The notes beneath the pieces are model-generated. The model was given only the letters and a program-made list of their open reading frames with translations. It had not been told where the DNA came from and did no database searches. The translations under genes and the position numbers were made by a program. From positions 1-64,000 of the forward strand of contig JABYQS010000171.1 of assembly GCA_022592435.1 (NCBI GenBank): a DNA stretch of 64,000 nucleotides, in the 5' to 3' direction. This document shows, piece after piece, positions 1 to 12,080 of this stretch (position 1 is its first letter; every line of letters begins with the position of its first letter). Source of the DNA: Cerioporus squamosus (taxonomy: Eukaryota > Basidiomycota > Agaricomycetes > Polyporales > Polyporaceae).

Positions 1-907
1 CGAGGATCTTACAGAACCCAAGTATGACATGATCCACAAGGTCAGGACCCCCCCTCTGTCTCGTCCGCTCGAACGTGCATTCACGTAATAGCAAAATCTA
101 TCCTCCCGCTGCTCTTCCAACACTATGGAACCTTTCTGTGTCCGTACCGGTCGTCGACACAGCGGGCGGGCCAGCTGATCAAGGCGTGGAAGCAAGCAAT
201 CCAGGAAGACGAAACGGCGAACATCGTCGCCGCGCCTGTGGCAGGCACAAAGCGGAAAGCGGTCAGTACCCATGCGCCACCGCCATACCATACGTACCTG
301 ACCACGGGATCGGTTACTTGTTTCCGCATCGCGGTATATGCGCCACACAGGACGTGAGTGTGGACGAGGCTGAGATTCGCAGCAAGTGGGAAGCGGGCGC
401 ACTTAACAAGGTATGTACTATAGCCAATTACACCCATTCCCAAGCCACTCCCACCGTCGCTGCATTCGAGCCGGGATCCCCGCCCTCCTGTCTCCCGCTC
501 CCCGCTGTATTCTCCGATGTATGGACCCCTGCTGACTTGGCGCATCTCCACAGCTCCGTGTCGACCAGCTCAAGGTTCGTATCCCATCTGTCCATGTGAT
601 GCTCACGGCTGCGACGTCGCTGGCGCAACCTTGTATTATTATCGTGCGCCGCACGCGCTGCCGAGTGCCAAGTCTGTCGGTCTACCTCCGCGGCGACCGC
701 AACGCTCGACGTCGAGGTCGCCCGTGAGAGTCTTGCCTATGGCAACGCACGCACCCCGGCCCTTCCCCTTGTCTCAATTTGATACCGCAGCGGCTCGCTG
801 ATGTGCATGTCATGCAGGAGTTCCTCAAGAGCAAGGGCGAGCCCGTGTCCGGCAAGAAGGCGGAGCTCGTCGAGCGGGCCTCGCAATGGCTGCAAAACCA
901 TCCGTAA
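1..907 (+). CDS. KU70: KU70, C-terminal part with SAP domain (5' partial)
   Basis: This is the 3' end of the gene for the Ku70 subunit of the Ku heterodimer, which binds DNA ends in non-homologous end joining in the nucleus and helps maintain telomeres. The gene enters from the left edge. Exons by splice signals are 1-40, 163-261, 351-410, 554-574 and 818-907, all joined in one frame. The joined tail contains the fungal Ku70 linker (VDEAEIRSKWEAGALNK), then LRVDQLK and EFLKSKGEPVSGKKAELVERA, a typical SAP DNA-binding helix-extended-helix, and ends at a TAA. The 21-base exon at 554-574 lies inside the SAP domain, between introns of about 143 and 243 bp; the second is long for this genome. The core and N-terminal von Willebrand-like domain lie outside the window. 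The family assignment is from the SAP tail and linker only, but these are characteristic. Confidence 0.88.
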
Positions 908-3847
908 ACCCAATGCGTTGCTCTGCACAGCGCCCGTTCCCGCACATCCCAAATTGCCCTCCGGCGACCCGGGGTGGGATGCACGGCGCAGTGCGGTTCC
1001 CGCGACTATCGTGGCCGTCGAGCACGAACTTGGACTTCCTTTCCAGAACCCGGCCTTCTCGCGATGGGCACCCAGTGCCTGGGTACTATGGCCACACTGT
1101 ATCATACCGTTCCCTCGTTCCCGGCGCCGCCCCTCGTAGTCTCTCGGTGCCGGAACGCGATAATAATAAGCAGTACTCTATCTTGGCCGTTCCCCTTGTG
1201 TGCTCTCACGCGCTGTGACGTTCTCACCGAGCGCAATCTCCCGTCTCCTGGGTCCTGAGGCCTGAGGGTCTGAAGACAGTGCGCGCCTGCGTGTGTAGCA
1301 ACGTTGTTTTCCCAGGCACGACAGTCGTCACCGGGCATGTGAGTGGGATCAGAACACGTCGGCCCATGCGGGGAGTGCGCTCTTGTGAACGCAGGTACAT
1401 ACCGTCGTGCGGGCCGGGACAGAAGGTGCGGCCGAATTGACCGATAACAAAAGGCTAGCCCGATGGTAACGAGGGCCGGAACGACAACATTGAGTGGTGT
1501 TCACAGGGTATGGTTAACGTTGGCACGACCCCTGGCAGCGGGCCCTCACGAACCACTTGCCCTGGTTCCTCTCTCGCTCCATGCGTTGGACAGTCAGTAT
1601 CTGACCACTGTTATCCGTTTTGACTATGTTGCCGAGTGGTAATTGCTAACTGTCCAGTATGAGATATCTCGTCCTGAGGTGAGCAAAGGAGCCGAGCTGG
1701 GCGCGCGCCGGGATGTTGAGTTCGGCGGATATTTGGTGCGTCAAGTTGCTGAATACTGCCTCGCAAGCGTGCTGATGGGAGAGCATCACCGCCGAGTGAA
1801 ATCTACCGAGGACATCGTCAGTGTCGAAGAAACGATGCTCAACCCTCAGCACGTCCCCTCGTCGACGAGCCCTACGAGAGGCCCTGATTTGAGAAACGGG
1901 TAAGCTGCATGTTTGCGCCGGAGGTCCCCCACTTCTCCCCAAGTCTACCGTCAACTAGCCAAGTGTCCACCGCCGCCCGAAGCGCTTTGGCTGAACGTAA
2001 TGGTTGCGACAATACCACGTTAACGTTGCTCCAACTCGAGCATGAGTCCGAGTACAATGCAAGGCGAGGCCGATTATCTACATACCTGTCCAAGCAACTA
2101 CTGACGCCTCAACGACCGGACGCATACCACACCCCGGGCATGCAGTAGGACTGCTCGCCGTCGCGTGTATGCGAGCTGCGCGCCCTCGCTTGGCGATGGT
2201 TGTCTACCGGCCGAGGGAAGGAACATGAGCAGACACATTCTCGCGAACGACGTTGAAATTTGATGAGTGGACGGGGCCCTTGCTCTGCGAGGCTGTAAAA
2301 GCGAAGCCGTACTCCCTTTGCCTCGGGTGCATGGCCTGGATCACCGCAGCCGAGGCGAGGGACCAACTGCGCGGGCTTGCGTCCCAGCAGTGATAGGAGG
2401 CCCGGGGCTCGCGCAGTGAGGGTAATAGACGAGGGGGGGCGGCGGCAAATATGATGGTGCCGTGTGTGCTCAGGGTACAGGAGGATTGATATACCCCCGA
2501 CGCTCTCTGCTAGTGTCGAGTTCGACCTATCGGAACTGCAGAGTCGGAGAGCACGGGGTGAGGGGATTGTACGCGAAATGAGCGGAGCTACACCCACCTA
2601 GAGACGTTGCACTCACCTCCGTGCGTTTCCAGCGTAGTGAGATGCTCGTATGGTTGCAGTGCACGCTCTGCTGGCGCAGAGAGCTGACAACTGAAACTGC
2701 GTACGGACTGACATAGGGATAGACTGTGAAACTAATGAGCTGTTGAGCCCCGTCTGTGGCGAATACCTAGAAATGAGACTCTTGGGGTCCACGATCTGTC
2801 CCAGACGCTATCTCGCACTCACCCCTGCATTGGCAGACACCTCTCGTCAATGGCGTCTGATTTGAGACTATAACGAGCGTTGACAGCTAACTTCGGAGCC
2901 ACTGGATGCTGCAGGAAAATCGTATTCTGGTCCATGTCAGAGCGGCCTACTTGAATCCTTGAGCCGAGTACCGTACGTACCGGGTCGTGGCTGCAGGTCT
3001 CACAATTTCCTACGTTGTTCAAGCTCACTCGAAGTACCGAAAGGACGGACTCAGCTGAACGTGCTCTACATTCAATTACCTGGAAGATGTACATGCATTA
3101 GTTGCCACCGCCTAGTTCCGCCAGCGGGGCCGTCTCACCGTGTCTTTCGATGGACGCCTGTACGGCTTCATTGAATCTGGCAAGATGGGCGGTAGTAGCG
3201 GGGACAGTACCGCTTCCTGGGTGCTCCTCGCCATTGTCCAGCAGTATGACCGGATATGGACTAACCATCGTGTCCGCCGCTCGGGGACTCCCAGGATACC
3301 GAGTCGGTAATTCACAGGCTCTGTACATAAGTTGTACGACTTAGCACTACCACGGAACTAGGAATGTGCGACATCGAGCACATACCTGGCTAGTTTCCTA
3401 TCTTTGTTTTCTGATTAGCTTGACCCACGACGTCAGTTTACCACCAGCCTGGGTTTGTCGCAAGTCGTGGCCGGAATAAACCCGAGTTCGAACGGCCAAG
3501 CGATGAGACAGTTCTCAGAGGCGCGCGCCGAGTATCTGATAAGATAAGTTCTCTCACAGAGCGATTGCGCCATAATCTCAGGGAGTGTGTTATCAGATAA
3601 CGGCATCCCCGCGCGATTGTGTCATCCCCGTGCTCTGACTTGACCACAATCTTCGTCCTCATCCTCGCCGAGCTCTCCTCTGTTCTCCGGTCGCCGCCTG
3701 TTCACCGTCTCGCACTGCGCGTTTGCACCAAAGTTGCGGTAATTAACTTGCTGCCCTATTCATTTACTGCGCCTTGCGAAGGCTCGAGACCACTGCAACT
3801 ACTGCCCGAATCTTGTCATCTGGAACGGAACGAAGAAAGAGAACGCG
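908..3847. other. 2.9-kb intergenic stretch without a recognised gene
   Basis: Between KU70 and the glutaredoxin gene I see only short unlinked open frames (the longest about 160 codons on the minus strand, 2109-2597), with no recognisable motif, no consistent splice pattern and no plausible start. It may hold the remains of a decayed gene, but nothing can be named. Confidence 0.5.
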
Positions 3848-4695
3848 ATGGCCGACGCCGCACCTACGAATTTCCTTGACGTGCAGTCTCCGGAACACTT
3901 CCAGAGCCTGCTCTCACAAGATCTGCAACGCGTCTCCCTCATCAACTTCTGGGCACCATGGGCAGCACCGTGCAAGCAGATGAACGAGGTCGTGCTCGAG
4001 CTCGCGAAGAAGTACCCCCAGATCCTCGTGCTCCAGGTATGTCTCCGTCAAAGTTCATGTAAGTTCACCTCCGAGTCTCTTCGCCCAACCAATCCCTCCG
4101 CGCACAGGTAGAGGCCGAGACACAAGCGGACATCGCAGAGTCGTTCGAGGTTGAAGCCGTACCAACATTCGTCATCCTCCGGGTACGTTCCCGCCACCCC
4201 CCGAGCATCCCCCAAATACCTAACAGATTCATGCAGGGCCACACCCTCCTCGGGCGGATATCCGGCGCCGACGCGCCCGCGCTGACCAAAGCCATCGCCG
4301 AACACACCCGCGCTCCCTCCTCCATCTCCCCGCAATCACACACCGACCGCGCGCCCGCCGCACCTTCCGACATTACGTCCGGCCCAAGTGAGAAGACCGA
4401 GGAGGAGCTGCGGGCGCTCATGAACCGCGAGCGCGTGATGCTGTTCATGAAGGGCAGCCCGGACGCGCCGCGGTGCGGGTTCTCGCGGCGGATCGTCGCG
4501 CTGCTGCGGGACCAGGGCGTCGAGTTCGGGAGCTTCGATATCTTGCAGGACGAGGGCGTGCGCGCGGGCCTGAAGGTGCTGAACAACTGGCCGACGTTCC
4601 CGCAGCTGGTCATTAAGGGCGAGTTTGTTGGCGGGCTGGACGTCGTCACGGAGATGGTGGAGAACGGCGAGCTGAAGGAGATGCTGGAGTCGTGA
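3848..4695 (+). CDS. GRX4: Monothiol CGFS glutaredoxin with N-terminal thioredoxin-like domain (Grx3/Grx4 type)
   Basis: Cytosolic/nuclear iron-sulfur-cluster-binding glutaredoxin of the Grx3/Grx4 (PICOT) family, which delivers and senses iron rather than reducing disulfides. Exons 3848-4036, 4108-4182 and 4237-4695 give 240 residues. Residues 1-100 form a thioredoxin-like domain with the degenerate active site WAPWAAPC (C42; the first Cys of a thioredoxin WCxxC is Ala), normal for this family. A Ser/Pro/Thr linker follows, then a glutaredoxin domain with the cluster-ligating motif CGFS (C168), the WPTFPQ loop and a GG-LD glutathione-binding motif near the C-terminus. The start is the first ATG in frame and gives the usual length (240-250 residues). 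In yeasts these proteins control iron regulators; in this fungus the same role is inference. The gene symbol could equally be GRX3. Confidence 0.93.
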
Positions 4696-5087
4696 TCTTA
4701 CGCGTTCGGTGCTGGGTGTATGAGTGTCAAGAGTGAAGGTTGTACTTTTCGCGGTGTACGTTCAATGCTAGGAGTTCTTTTGGGTTACTCAAGTTGTTCG
4801 GACTACTGTGGCGAGTTCAGACGGCCACGCGAACAGTGGCGGCATTGCGTGTATGGTATGTCTGCGCCTCCTCTTCTGCAGCCCGGGCATCTGACGAGTC
4901 ACGCTGCAAAGAACAGATTGGACGTGCGACATCGCGCCTGCAGCTACATGCCCGTCCGACGAGTCAAAACGATGTCTGATAATACAACAGAAGACAAAAG
5001 TACCAGACGAAGATGATGCGATATATGGTACAACGAGGCATGTCCTCCACAAATAGATACACCGCCGCCTCGAACACGGACGCTCCC
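4696..5087. other. Convergent intergenic region
   Basis: Region between the 3' ends of the glutaredoxin gene (+) and the small minus-strand gene. It should hold both 3' UTRs. I see no coding signal in it. Confidence 0.5.
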
Positions 5088-5426
5088 TCACAACACCACG
5101 AAACACCCGACCAACGCCGGGTCCACCCTCCACAGCGGGTACGCGTACGAGATGATTGCCCTCGCCGTCTCAGCGTCAACGGGTGCGGGCGGCGACGACG
5201 GAGGGGTACCCACGGCCCGGTCGCTGAGCGTCGAGGACGAGGAGGAGGAAGTGGCCTTGCGGTCGAGATGGGGTACGGGGGGTACGGGGACAGGGAGCGC
5301 CGCTTCGTCCTTCCTGGAGGACGAGCGCTTCAACGAGAGACTGCTGAATTTGCGGCTGAGCTTCTTGCGGAGCGTGGGCCGCTCGGTCACGGTGGCGGCG
5401 GATTGGGACTGAGCCTTGGTGGGCAT
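5088..5426 (-). CDS. Small basic, Ser/Pro-rich hypothetical protein
   Basis: An uninterrupted 112-codon frame with a good ATG at 5426 and strongly GC-rich third positions like its neighbours. I do not recognise a family. The N-terminal half is basic (LRKKLSRKFSSLSLKRSSSRK) and would suit membrane or nucleic-acid contact; the middle has a Ser tract (SSSSSS) and PPSSPPAP; the C-terminal end (AIISYAYPLWRVDPALVG) is hydrophobic and may be a short conserved patch. The last codons could be intron read-through, so the true C-terminus is uncertain. A possible minus-strand TATA-like run lies at about 5702-5708. Confidence 0.45.
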   Translation of the reverse strand: MPTKAQSQSAATVTERPTLRKKLSRKFSSLSLKRSSSRKDEAALPVPVPPVPHLDRKATSSSSSSTLSDRAVGTPPSSPPAPVDAETARAIISYAYPLWRVDPALVGCFVVL

Positions 5427-6443
5427 GATGCAAGTCGGGGAGGTTAGGTTAAGGAGTGTGGAATGACTGGAACTGGTGTGGCATGGTCAGTGCGAGTGTC
5501 CTTCAATCCCGATCGAGAGGAACATACCTGAACGGAAATGTGGCGCACTGGGGGCTGTCTGGGGACGTAACGGCTTGCAAGCGCAAAGCTGCGGCGCTGT
5601 GCGCAGCGATCGGGACTGAATCAGAACAGCGAAAGCCTGAAGAAAGGCGGTGGTGGGAGAGGTGATGAGGCCCCGTCGAGATGCTCTCTTCGTCAGGGGA
5701 GCTATATACGAGCGGGGGTCCGTGCGTGCGTGCGCAGGTGAGACAAAGCCCCTGAGCCGAGTGGACCCTTTAGCTCGCAGCGGGAACTCGTTGTCTGATC
5801 ATGCCCCATCGAACCCAATCCACAGAAGGTGATACTCCCGCCCGCGCCCACTTCGGAAGCTGTTTCGAGTGCGCTCGAGAAGCATGGCCCTATCAGTGTC
5901 CTATTGCCAGAACCGACGCGTCCCGCGGATGTATGGACTCGGAGACGTTGAGCCTGAGCCTCAAGCTAACGTTCGGACTTCAAGCTTCGAGCTTGAGCCT
6001 CAAAAGCTTGATCAAGAGCGTCGGTCAGTCAGCTTGTAACCTCGGCAAACCCGGCCTTCGTTATCGTTCGGACGCACCTGAACTCGAGCGCGTGATGTGA
6101 GTCTTGATTGCATGCCAAGGCTAAGGGCTTGAAGACACTGCACTATCGAGAGTCTGTCGACAGTTCAAACAGGCCGCTTCGGGGATGTCTGAGACGCATA
6201 TCAAGTCCAACAGAGCGTCCGAGGATACGCGGAAAGTTGTACGCGGCTAACCTGTCGTAATAGGCGTCCAACGTCCATTTGTATGGTGACCGATAAGCGC
6301 CAAAGCCTTCCATTGTGGCGCAAGGTTCGAGTCGGGTTTCAGGAGTCCGCCATCTGACTTGAACCTTTACCACATAACCTCAGTAAGATTACCTTGCTGT
6401 CCTGGTCTCTCGATTGGAAATTGATACAGTATAACGCAGCGCC
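5427..6443. other. 1-kb intergenic region upstream of the Maf-like gene
   Basis: Divergent promoter region between the small minus-strand gene and the Maf-like gene. Apart from the AAGCTT-rich short repeat at 5945-6017 nothing stands out, and no frame here looks coding. Confidence 0.5.
5945..6017. repeat. Short imperfect repeat rich in AAGCTT and GAGCCT
   Basis: About 70 bp with three close copies of a GAGCCTCAAGCT-like unit and repeated AAGCTT palindromes, so that parts can fold back on each other. Seen directly; function unknown. Confidence 0.5.
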
Positions 6444-7604
6444 ATGATGAGTTTCTTCGGCTCGAAGAAAGTCGAGCTCCCCGACCGCAACTGCGTCCTC
6501 CCGCACGCCCTCAAGATCCCCGCGCTCGAGAAGCTCGTGGGTAAGCGCGTCGTCCTGGCATCGAACAGCCCGCGGCGGAAGGAAATCCTGAAGACATTCG
6601 TAGGTCTTGGCCTCTCCTGCCATATATGATTGGACGATAGGAGGCAAGGCTAACCCTCTCGATCGTGTGCGCGTGTAGGGGCTCGAGCCGGAGATCGTTC
6701 CCTCGACGTTCGAGGAGACGCTTCCGTTTGGGGGATTCTCAGACCCGCATGAGTATCCCGTTGCGACCGCGACGCAGAAGGCTGTCGAGGTCTATGAGAG
6801 GATGGTGGTAAGCTGATCATTCCGCAGCCCGAAGGTAGAAGACGTCCTGAGCATAGCAGTAACTGACCTGCTCGTCTGCAGACAGAGAATCCCGACGACG
6901 CTCCTGATCTCGTCATCGCAGGTTCGTCCATGCTAGGTTCTCTCTTACCTTCACCCAGATACTGATGCGATGTGCAGCCGACACGGTCGTGCTGACCCAC
7001 CCACCGGAGGGACTCAAGAGCATGAGGTTCGCCGACGAGCCGACAGGGCCGCAGGATATCCTCGAGAAGCCAACAGACAAGGAAGACAACATGCGCATGC
7101 TCCTCGACCTCAACGGCGGGATCTGCGAGGTCGTCACCGGAGTCTCAATTGGTGCGTCCAGGCTGTGCGGCGCAAGCACCTGATGCTGACGTCGTTTGTC
7201 ATCCAGCATTCCCGGTGCTCGAAGCCCCGGGGTACAAGATCAAGTAAATGATGTGCTGCGATGCGTTGCTGGCACACACGGCTGACACGACGGCACAGGT
7301 CGATAGAAGAGCGGACAAAGGTATACTTTGCGCAGAACGACGAGTCTCTCTTGAGAGCCTACGTCGAGAGTGGAGAGGGTATTGATCGGGCAGGCGGATT
7401 CGCTGTTCAGGTGTGCTTCTGACCGCCCTGGGTGGGGCTCGTTCACACTCTCACTGACGTCCGCGTTCTCTTCAGGGTCTCGGCGGGATGCTGGTCAGCA
7501 AGGTGGACGGCGACTACCAGAACGTCGTCGGCTTCCCGGCAGCGTCGTTCTTCAAGTGGCTGGATGTGCTCATCGAGGAGGAGGTGGACTTCCTCTCTGA
7601 CTGA
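6444..7604 (+). CDS. Maf/septum-formation-like nucleoside triphosphate pyrophosphatase
   Basis: Maf family house-cleaning pyrophosphatase, expected to hydrolyse modified or non-canonical nucleoside triphosphates (dTTP/UTP type) to monophosphate and PPi; eukaryotic relatives include the N-terminal part of ASMTL. Seven exons (6444-6599, 6679-6807, 6882-6921, 6978-7151, 7207-7243, 7299-7410, 7476-7604) join without frame breaks to 258 residues, a normal length. Visible motifs: the phosphate-binding start LASNSPRRKEIL, GLEPEIVPSTFEET, the catalytic ADTVV segment, a kinked-loop region ending VVTGVS, the FA..DE...AYV.SGE motif, and the RAGGFAVQGLGG signature near the end. Introns are 54-78 bp with normal GT-AG ends. 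All conserved parts are present, so the gene looks functional. Location is presumably cytosolic. Confidence 0.92.
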
Positions 7605-9180
7605 GCGTACACGTCTCGTGCAGCACCTGGATGGACGCTTGTGATATGAATGTGATGTTCATGCATTCCGACGTAGGCATTGGTGGTCCTGTGTGCGTAG
7701 ACGACAGTGAAGACGCAATGGGTCGTAGTCGCAGAGTGCTGATCGTAGGTAAGCATAGTTGCATTGTACCTGCTCTTCTGCGACCTCACGACCTCTTGTC
7801 TTGTTCCACAGCCCATGACGTGAATGCTGACTGCTCATCTTATTCGAGCTGCTTGCAGCTATCCAATGCATCGTCTCTATCGACCCTTCTGTGCTACGTC
7901 CGATTCAGAGGCCGCTTCTTCTATCTGAACTGCGGTTCGGGTGTGTCCTGGCCATGCCGAAGGACTCGTCCAGCGGCATCGGATCAGGCTTTGGTCAATT
8001 CACTTACAGCTTCGTCAGTGTATTGCGATCGCACTTCTTAAGACATTCGGTGTTCGGAAGTGGGTTATGAAGGTACGTATCATTTCTATGATATGAGGAT
8101 GTCTGTCAGTGACCAGGGACATTCGGACATTGAACTCGTCGTCCGTCGCGGCCTGTGTATGCCGTCGAAGGCCCAGTAAGCTTGTCCGATCCTTATAACC
8201 TCCCTTCACGGCGCTGCGCTGAAGTCCTCATTCGCAGGCTGGCAGAGTTCTGGCTCTGACATGTCCATTGTCGACCACTTTTTCCGACTCGGCCGAAATT
8301 CACCGCATGCCTTCAACAGCTCCAAGTCAAGCTCGCTGCACTTGTACGAGCGCCATAGCCCTCGATTTCATGCGACTGGGGCTTAGTCATGCGCCCTTAC
8401 GAACGAACAGGTATTCGAGTGCCGCCATGCGCGAGGGCTACGGCCGTCGACGTGCGCGGGCCCGCGAGGTACGGATCCTGTGGAACTCCTTGTGTCCTCG
8501 CTGACGCATTTCATGATCTTTCAATATAGTACTGTATAGCGGCACATTGGCTCCATCACCGGGCCGACATATCATTCAGCACAGGACACGCAAACTGCCC
8601 TCCGCTTGCATCCTACGCCGCTTCGTGGACAGTACTAGTACCATAGGCGGGTAACCGACGGAGCGTGGTGGACAACTTCGCTCCGTGATCCCGGAGAGGA
8701 TACTCACTGAGCAGGTGAGTATGAACAGATGAGTGGTCTTCGACACCAAAGCTTAGCAGTTCCGCATAGCTTTCGATGTTGCGCGCAGCGGGTACTGGTG
8801 AGGCTCCGGTGCCCCCTTTAAATCAAACCTGTCGTGTTGTGACTCATCTGTGGATCTTTTGACACATTCATTGCAGGATCTGTCACACATGGGTCTTCAG
8901 TGTCCGAAGGTACACCCAAACCACGACCGCCCAGAGATTGCTCGCATTGCGCATCAAGGCCTTTACACTGAGGTACCCACAGACCACTGCGCACAGCGAT
9001 AGCTTACAAATTCGTTAACGTGTTGCGACCACGAAAATTCAAGCTGCGACCATGTCTTGTGCGACTTCATCGCATCACACACTCGAGGCTGACCTTTGAA
9101 GCATCTGCAAATACGAGTATAAGAGGCGTCCATCGTTGCACTATCGACGACAATCGCCTGCTGTTAACAGTCTGAACGCA
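7605..9180. other. 1.6-kb intergenic region
   Basis: Between the Maf-like gene and the first reductase gene. It contains several unrelated short frames and no recognisable motif, repeat or RNA gene. The last 70 bp hold the likely core promoter of the reductase. Confidence 0.5.
9118..9123 (+). promoter_or_regulatory. TATA-like box of the first reductase gene
   Basis: TATAAG, 58 bp upstream of the ATG at 9181. This is a plausible core-promoter position for a short 5' UTR. Position and sequence are seen; function is inferred. Confidence 0.45.
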
Positions 9181-10462
9181 ATGTCTCTCCCGAAGCAACA
9201 GAAAGTCCTTTACCTGTTGTCGAAAGGCGGCGCCCTACAGGTCCAAACCGCGGATGTTCCCTCTCCTGGCCCCGACGACGTCCTGCTCAGGGTTGAGGCC
9301 TCGGGCTTGAATCACATCGACGGGGTGATGCAGGACAGGGGTCTCTTCATCACGACATTCCCCACGATTCTCGGCTGGGATGCCGCCGGGGTAGTTGCTG
9401 CCGTTGGCTCGAACGTCGACAGGCTCAAGGTCGGAGATAGAGTGTACGGCCGTATCTTTGCTACCCAAGCTTAGTCTGCTGATGCTCGTTGTCTATATAG
9501 GCTCGCTCAAGGGCACTTCCCGGTTTCGTTTAGGGCCCTTCAACAGTATCTCGCCACCGCTGCTGACTTCGTTGCGAAGGTGAACAACTCCGCGAACTCC
9601 ATCCCTAACGCGCGCTTACACTGAGCTACTCAGATCCCCGACACCTTGTCGTTCGACGATGCTGCAACTATGCCGGTCTCGGTCGCTACAGCCGCCATCT
9701 CGCTGTATAATCAGCATGAAGCCTCGAAGAGCGCGCACCTCATCCCTCCTTGGGAGGCAGGCGGAACGCGCAAATATGGGCAAGGCAGCTGTCGTCCTTG
9801 GTGGAACTTCCGCCGTTGGACAAGCAGGTACTGGTTCTGCGTTCGCCCCGTGCCCAAACCGTCAACTCATCGTCACTCTCTCGTATAGCCATCCAGTTTC
9901 TGAAGCTGTCCGGGTTCTCTCCCATCATCACCACCGCGTCTCTGCGCAACACGCAGTTCGTGAAGTCACTCGGTGCAACCCACGTCGTCGACCGCACCCT
10001 TCCTCGCGCCGAGCTCGTGCAGACAATCCAGAACATCGCCGGAGGCCCGATCGAGCTGGTCTACGATGCGATCTGCGTCGCTGAAACGAAGGAGCTCGGG
10101 TACGAGATCACCTTGCCCGGAGGCGCGCTCGTCGTCGTCGTCCCCGAGCACGTCGACCAGTACAAGATGCCGTCGACGAAGGACGTGCGCGTCGTCGAGG
10201 CGATGGGTGAGCTGACTGTCCCCCCGAACAGGGAGTTCGGTGTAAGGTTCACGGTGGAGTTCGAGAAGCTGCTTCAGGACGGAGTGATCAAGGTATGTGC
10301 CGTGTGTTGATGACCATGGTTTATATTCTCAACGTGCGGTAGCCCGGTATTCCTGAGGTCATTGAAGGCGGCCTGAACGGCGTCCAAGAGGGATTGAACA
10401 GGATCAAGACCAATAAGGTCAGCGGGCAGAAGCTTGTTGTCCATCCGCAGGAGACTCTTTGA
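9181..10462 (+). CDS. Medium-chain zinc-type alcohol dehydrogenase/enoyl reductase (ToxD-like), one frame break
   Basis: NAD(P)H-dependent oxidoreductase of the medium-chain reductase superfamily, closest in pattern to the fungal ToxD/trans-enoyl-reductase-like group. Exons 9181-9443, 9501-9579, 9634-9827, 9889-10292, 10343-10462. Seen: the N-terminal GroES-like fold with SGLNHIDG and GWDAAGVVAAVG, KVGDRV, then a Rossmann part with VLGGTSAVGQ, KSLGATHVVDR, and an FxxLLQDGVI...VIEGG tail. No zinc-ligand set is evident, as usual for this group. At about 9769-9776 (TATGGGCAAG) the frame shifts: two bases are missing relative to the family pattern KYAGK, and adding two restores the frame to the TGA and 353 residues. 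This is either an assembly error or a recent null allele. The substrate cannot be told. The start at 9181 is preferred to upstream non-ATG codons. Confidence 0.82.
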
Positions 10463-10621
10463 AGAGTGGTAGGTCTCGAGATCATGAGACACATTTTGGA
10501 AAAAGGATTGTCGTTCGTGACACGGGTCGTTCTTGAGCGCATACAATTCAACGCGGTAATCGTACATTTGAGGGCGTCAGAGCTATGAACCTGCGCGGAA
10601 CTGAAGATACTGAAAGATTTA

Positions 10622-11577
10622 TCAATGTTTAGGCCCTCCACGTCCCCTGAGGAACTTCGGTTTCTGCCCCTCCTCGATATGCTGAACAAAGGACTGCTTC
10701 CACGTATCATGCAGCACTTCCCCTCTCAGCCCATGCTGCGTCATCGACCCGAAAGGCACATACTGCACTCCCAACGGCGGGCACTCGACCATCACAGCGG
10801 CCATATACCCTCTCTGATTACGCTCCGCCGCCGCGCACATGTCGCGCAGCTGGATGATCGACTCCGGCCACGGGCTAGCCTTCCTCATGCCGTCCTCCGT
10901 CTCGATGACCTCCGCGTCCAAGACACGGAAGTACTTGCCAGGGGCGCCCTGGTGCTCCGCTTGTGAGCGGGCTTTGAGCTTGACATAGAGCAAGTGCGTG
11001 TGCGCTCGCGTGACGTTCTCGGGGAGCCGTAAAGCCTGCACGGTCGCGACCATGAGCGTCCCATTGTGCCAATGGACCCATTTCTCGAGCCGCTGGTCGA
11101 GCTCGTACATGGACATCCCGTCGACGAGCTTTAGCCGGTCGAACAGGCCCATTGGCGTACGTTCGTGCTCCTTGAGCGCGGACTCGAGCTTCCCGTTGTT
11201 CTCGCAGATTGGCTTATGATTCTGCGTAGATAGCAGGGAGCATCAGAGGATAAGTATCAGGCACTGACCGGAACCACGGAGTCGACAGACCTTCCAGTCG
11301 GCTTTTTGACACTCCCTCGAGCAGTATGCCTGAGACTGGGCTTTGGCGGTCAGAAACACGCGGTAGCTTCTAGCTTGAACATACCGCGCTCACCTTACAT
11401 CTCGAGCAAGAGAAAAGTTGCTTCTGTTCTCCACTGACGTAGCAGTTGTTGCACTAATACATACGATGCGGGATGACATCGACATCAGTTTTGAAGCTAT
11501 CGGTCTAGATCAGCAGATGGTACGAGTGACTTCACCTTGCGAAACATGCGCTTTATCTTCCCAGTGCTGGTAAACAT
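10622..11577 (-). CDS. MYND-type zinc-finger protein
   Basis: Four exons (11577-11536, 11453-11394, 11335-11291, 11221-10622) give 248 residues with all phases matching. Residues 15-55 form a complete MYND finger with ligands C15, C18, C30, C33, C39, C43, H51 and C55 (CNNC..., CSRC, YCSRECQKADWKNHKPIC); a MYND finger usually mediates protein contacts. The finger is spread over four exons. The remainder (FDRLKLVDGMSMYELDQRLEKWVHWHNG onward) is a region often seen in agaricomycete MYND proteins but without a named function. It shares the narrow interval 10463-10621 with the reductase gene, converging on it. No SET domain is present, so it is not an SMYD methyltransferase. Confidence 0.85.
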
Positions 11578-12080
11578 GGTGTGCCTTTCTATCCAGTATC
11601 CCGGTCCAGTGCTGGGTATGCCGTGCTAATTCGTCTGAATTCTGGAGAGGGATCGAGGAAGAGTGTCGGGACCGCGCGGCTCGAGAAGCCACAAGCGATA
11701 TGTAAGCGATGGCTATCTCAGAAGTTTATGGGACTCCCACGTTCGAGTATCGTCACCTACGACTCGGAACATGCATGGTCGAACGTTCCGAAGTGTCTCT
11801 GTACTTGTCAGCCACAGCGACCTTCATTCATCTTTGTTCCGACGTGTGCTACACGAGGTCGTCCGCGACTCCATTGTGACAACAGCGAGCAGAGCAAGTG
11901 TCCAATGTCACACGTAAGTACAACAGATATAGAAAAGGTATAAGGCCATTCCGGTCACAGAGGGATAAGAGGGGATAACGGATATGTGCATGTGAGGTGG
12001 GGTATATGTTGCGCATGGTCGACATCTACCCAGGCGGACCATTGCGAGCAGAAAGTGAGTATATAAGAGCATAGAGGACC
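11578..12080. other. 500-bp intergenic region
   Basis: Promoter region of the MYND gene and 3' flank of the membrane-protein gene. A TATATAAG at about 12058 lies on the plus strand but no plus-strand gene begins there. No coding signal seen. Confidence 0.45.

Noticed and set aside
2109..2597. 162-codon minus-strand frame
   Set aside because: No motif, no splice context, composition like random GC-rich DNA; opposite frames are equally open.
12058..12066. TATATAAG on the plus strand
   Set aside because: No plus-strand gene begins downstream; it sits in the 3' flank of a minus-strand gene.
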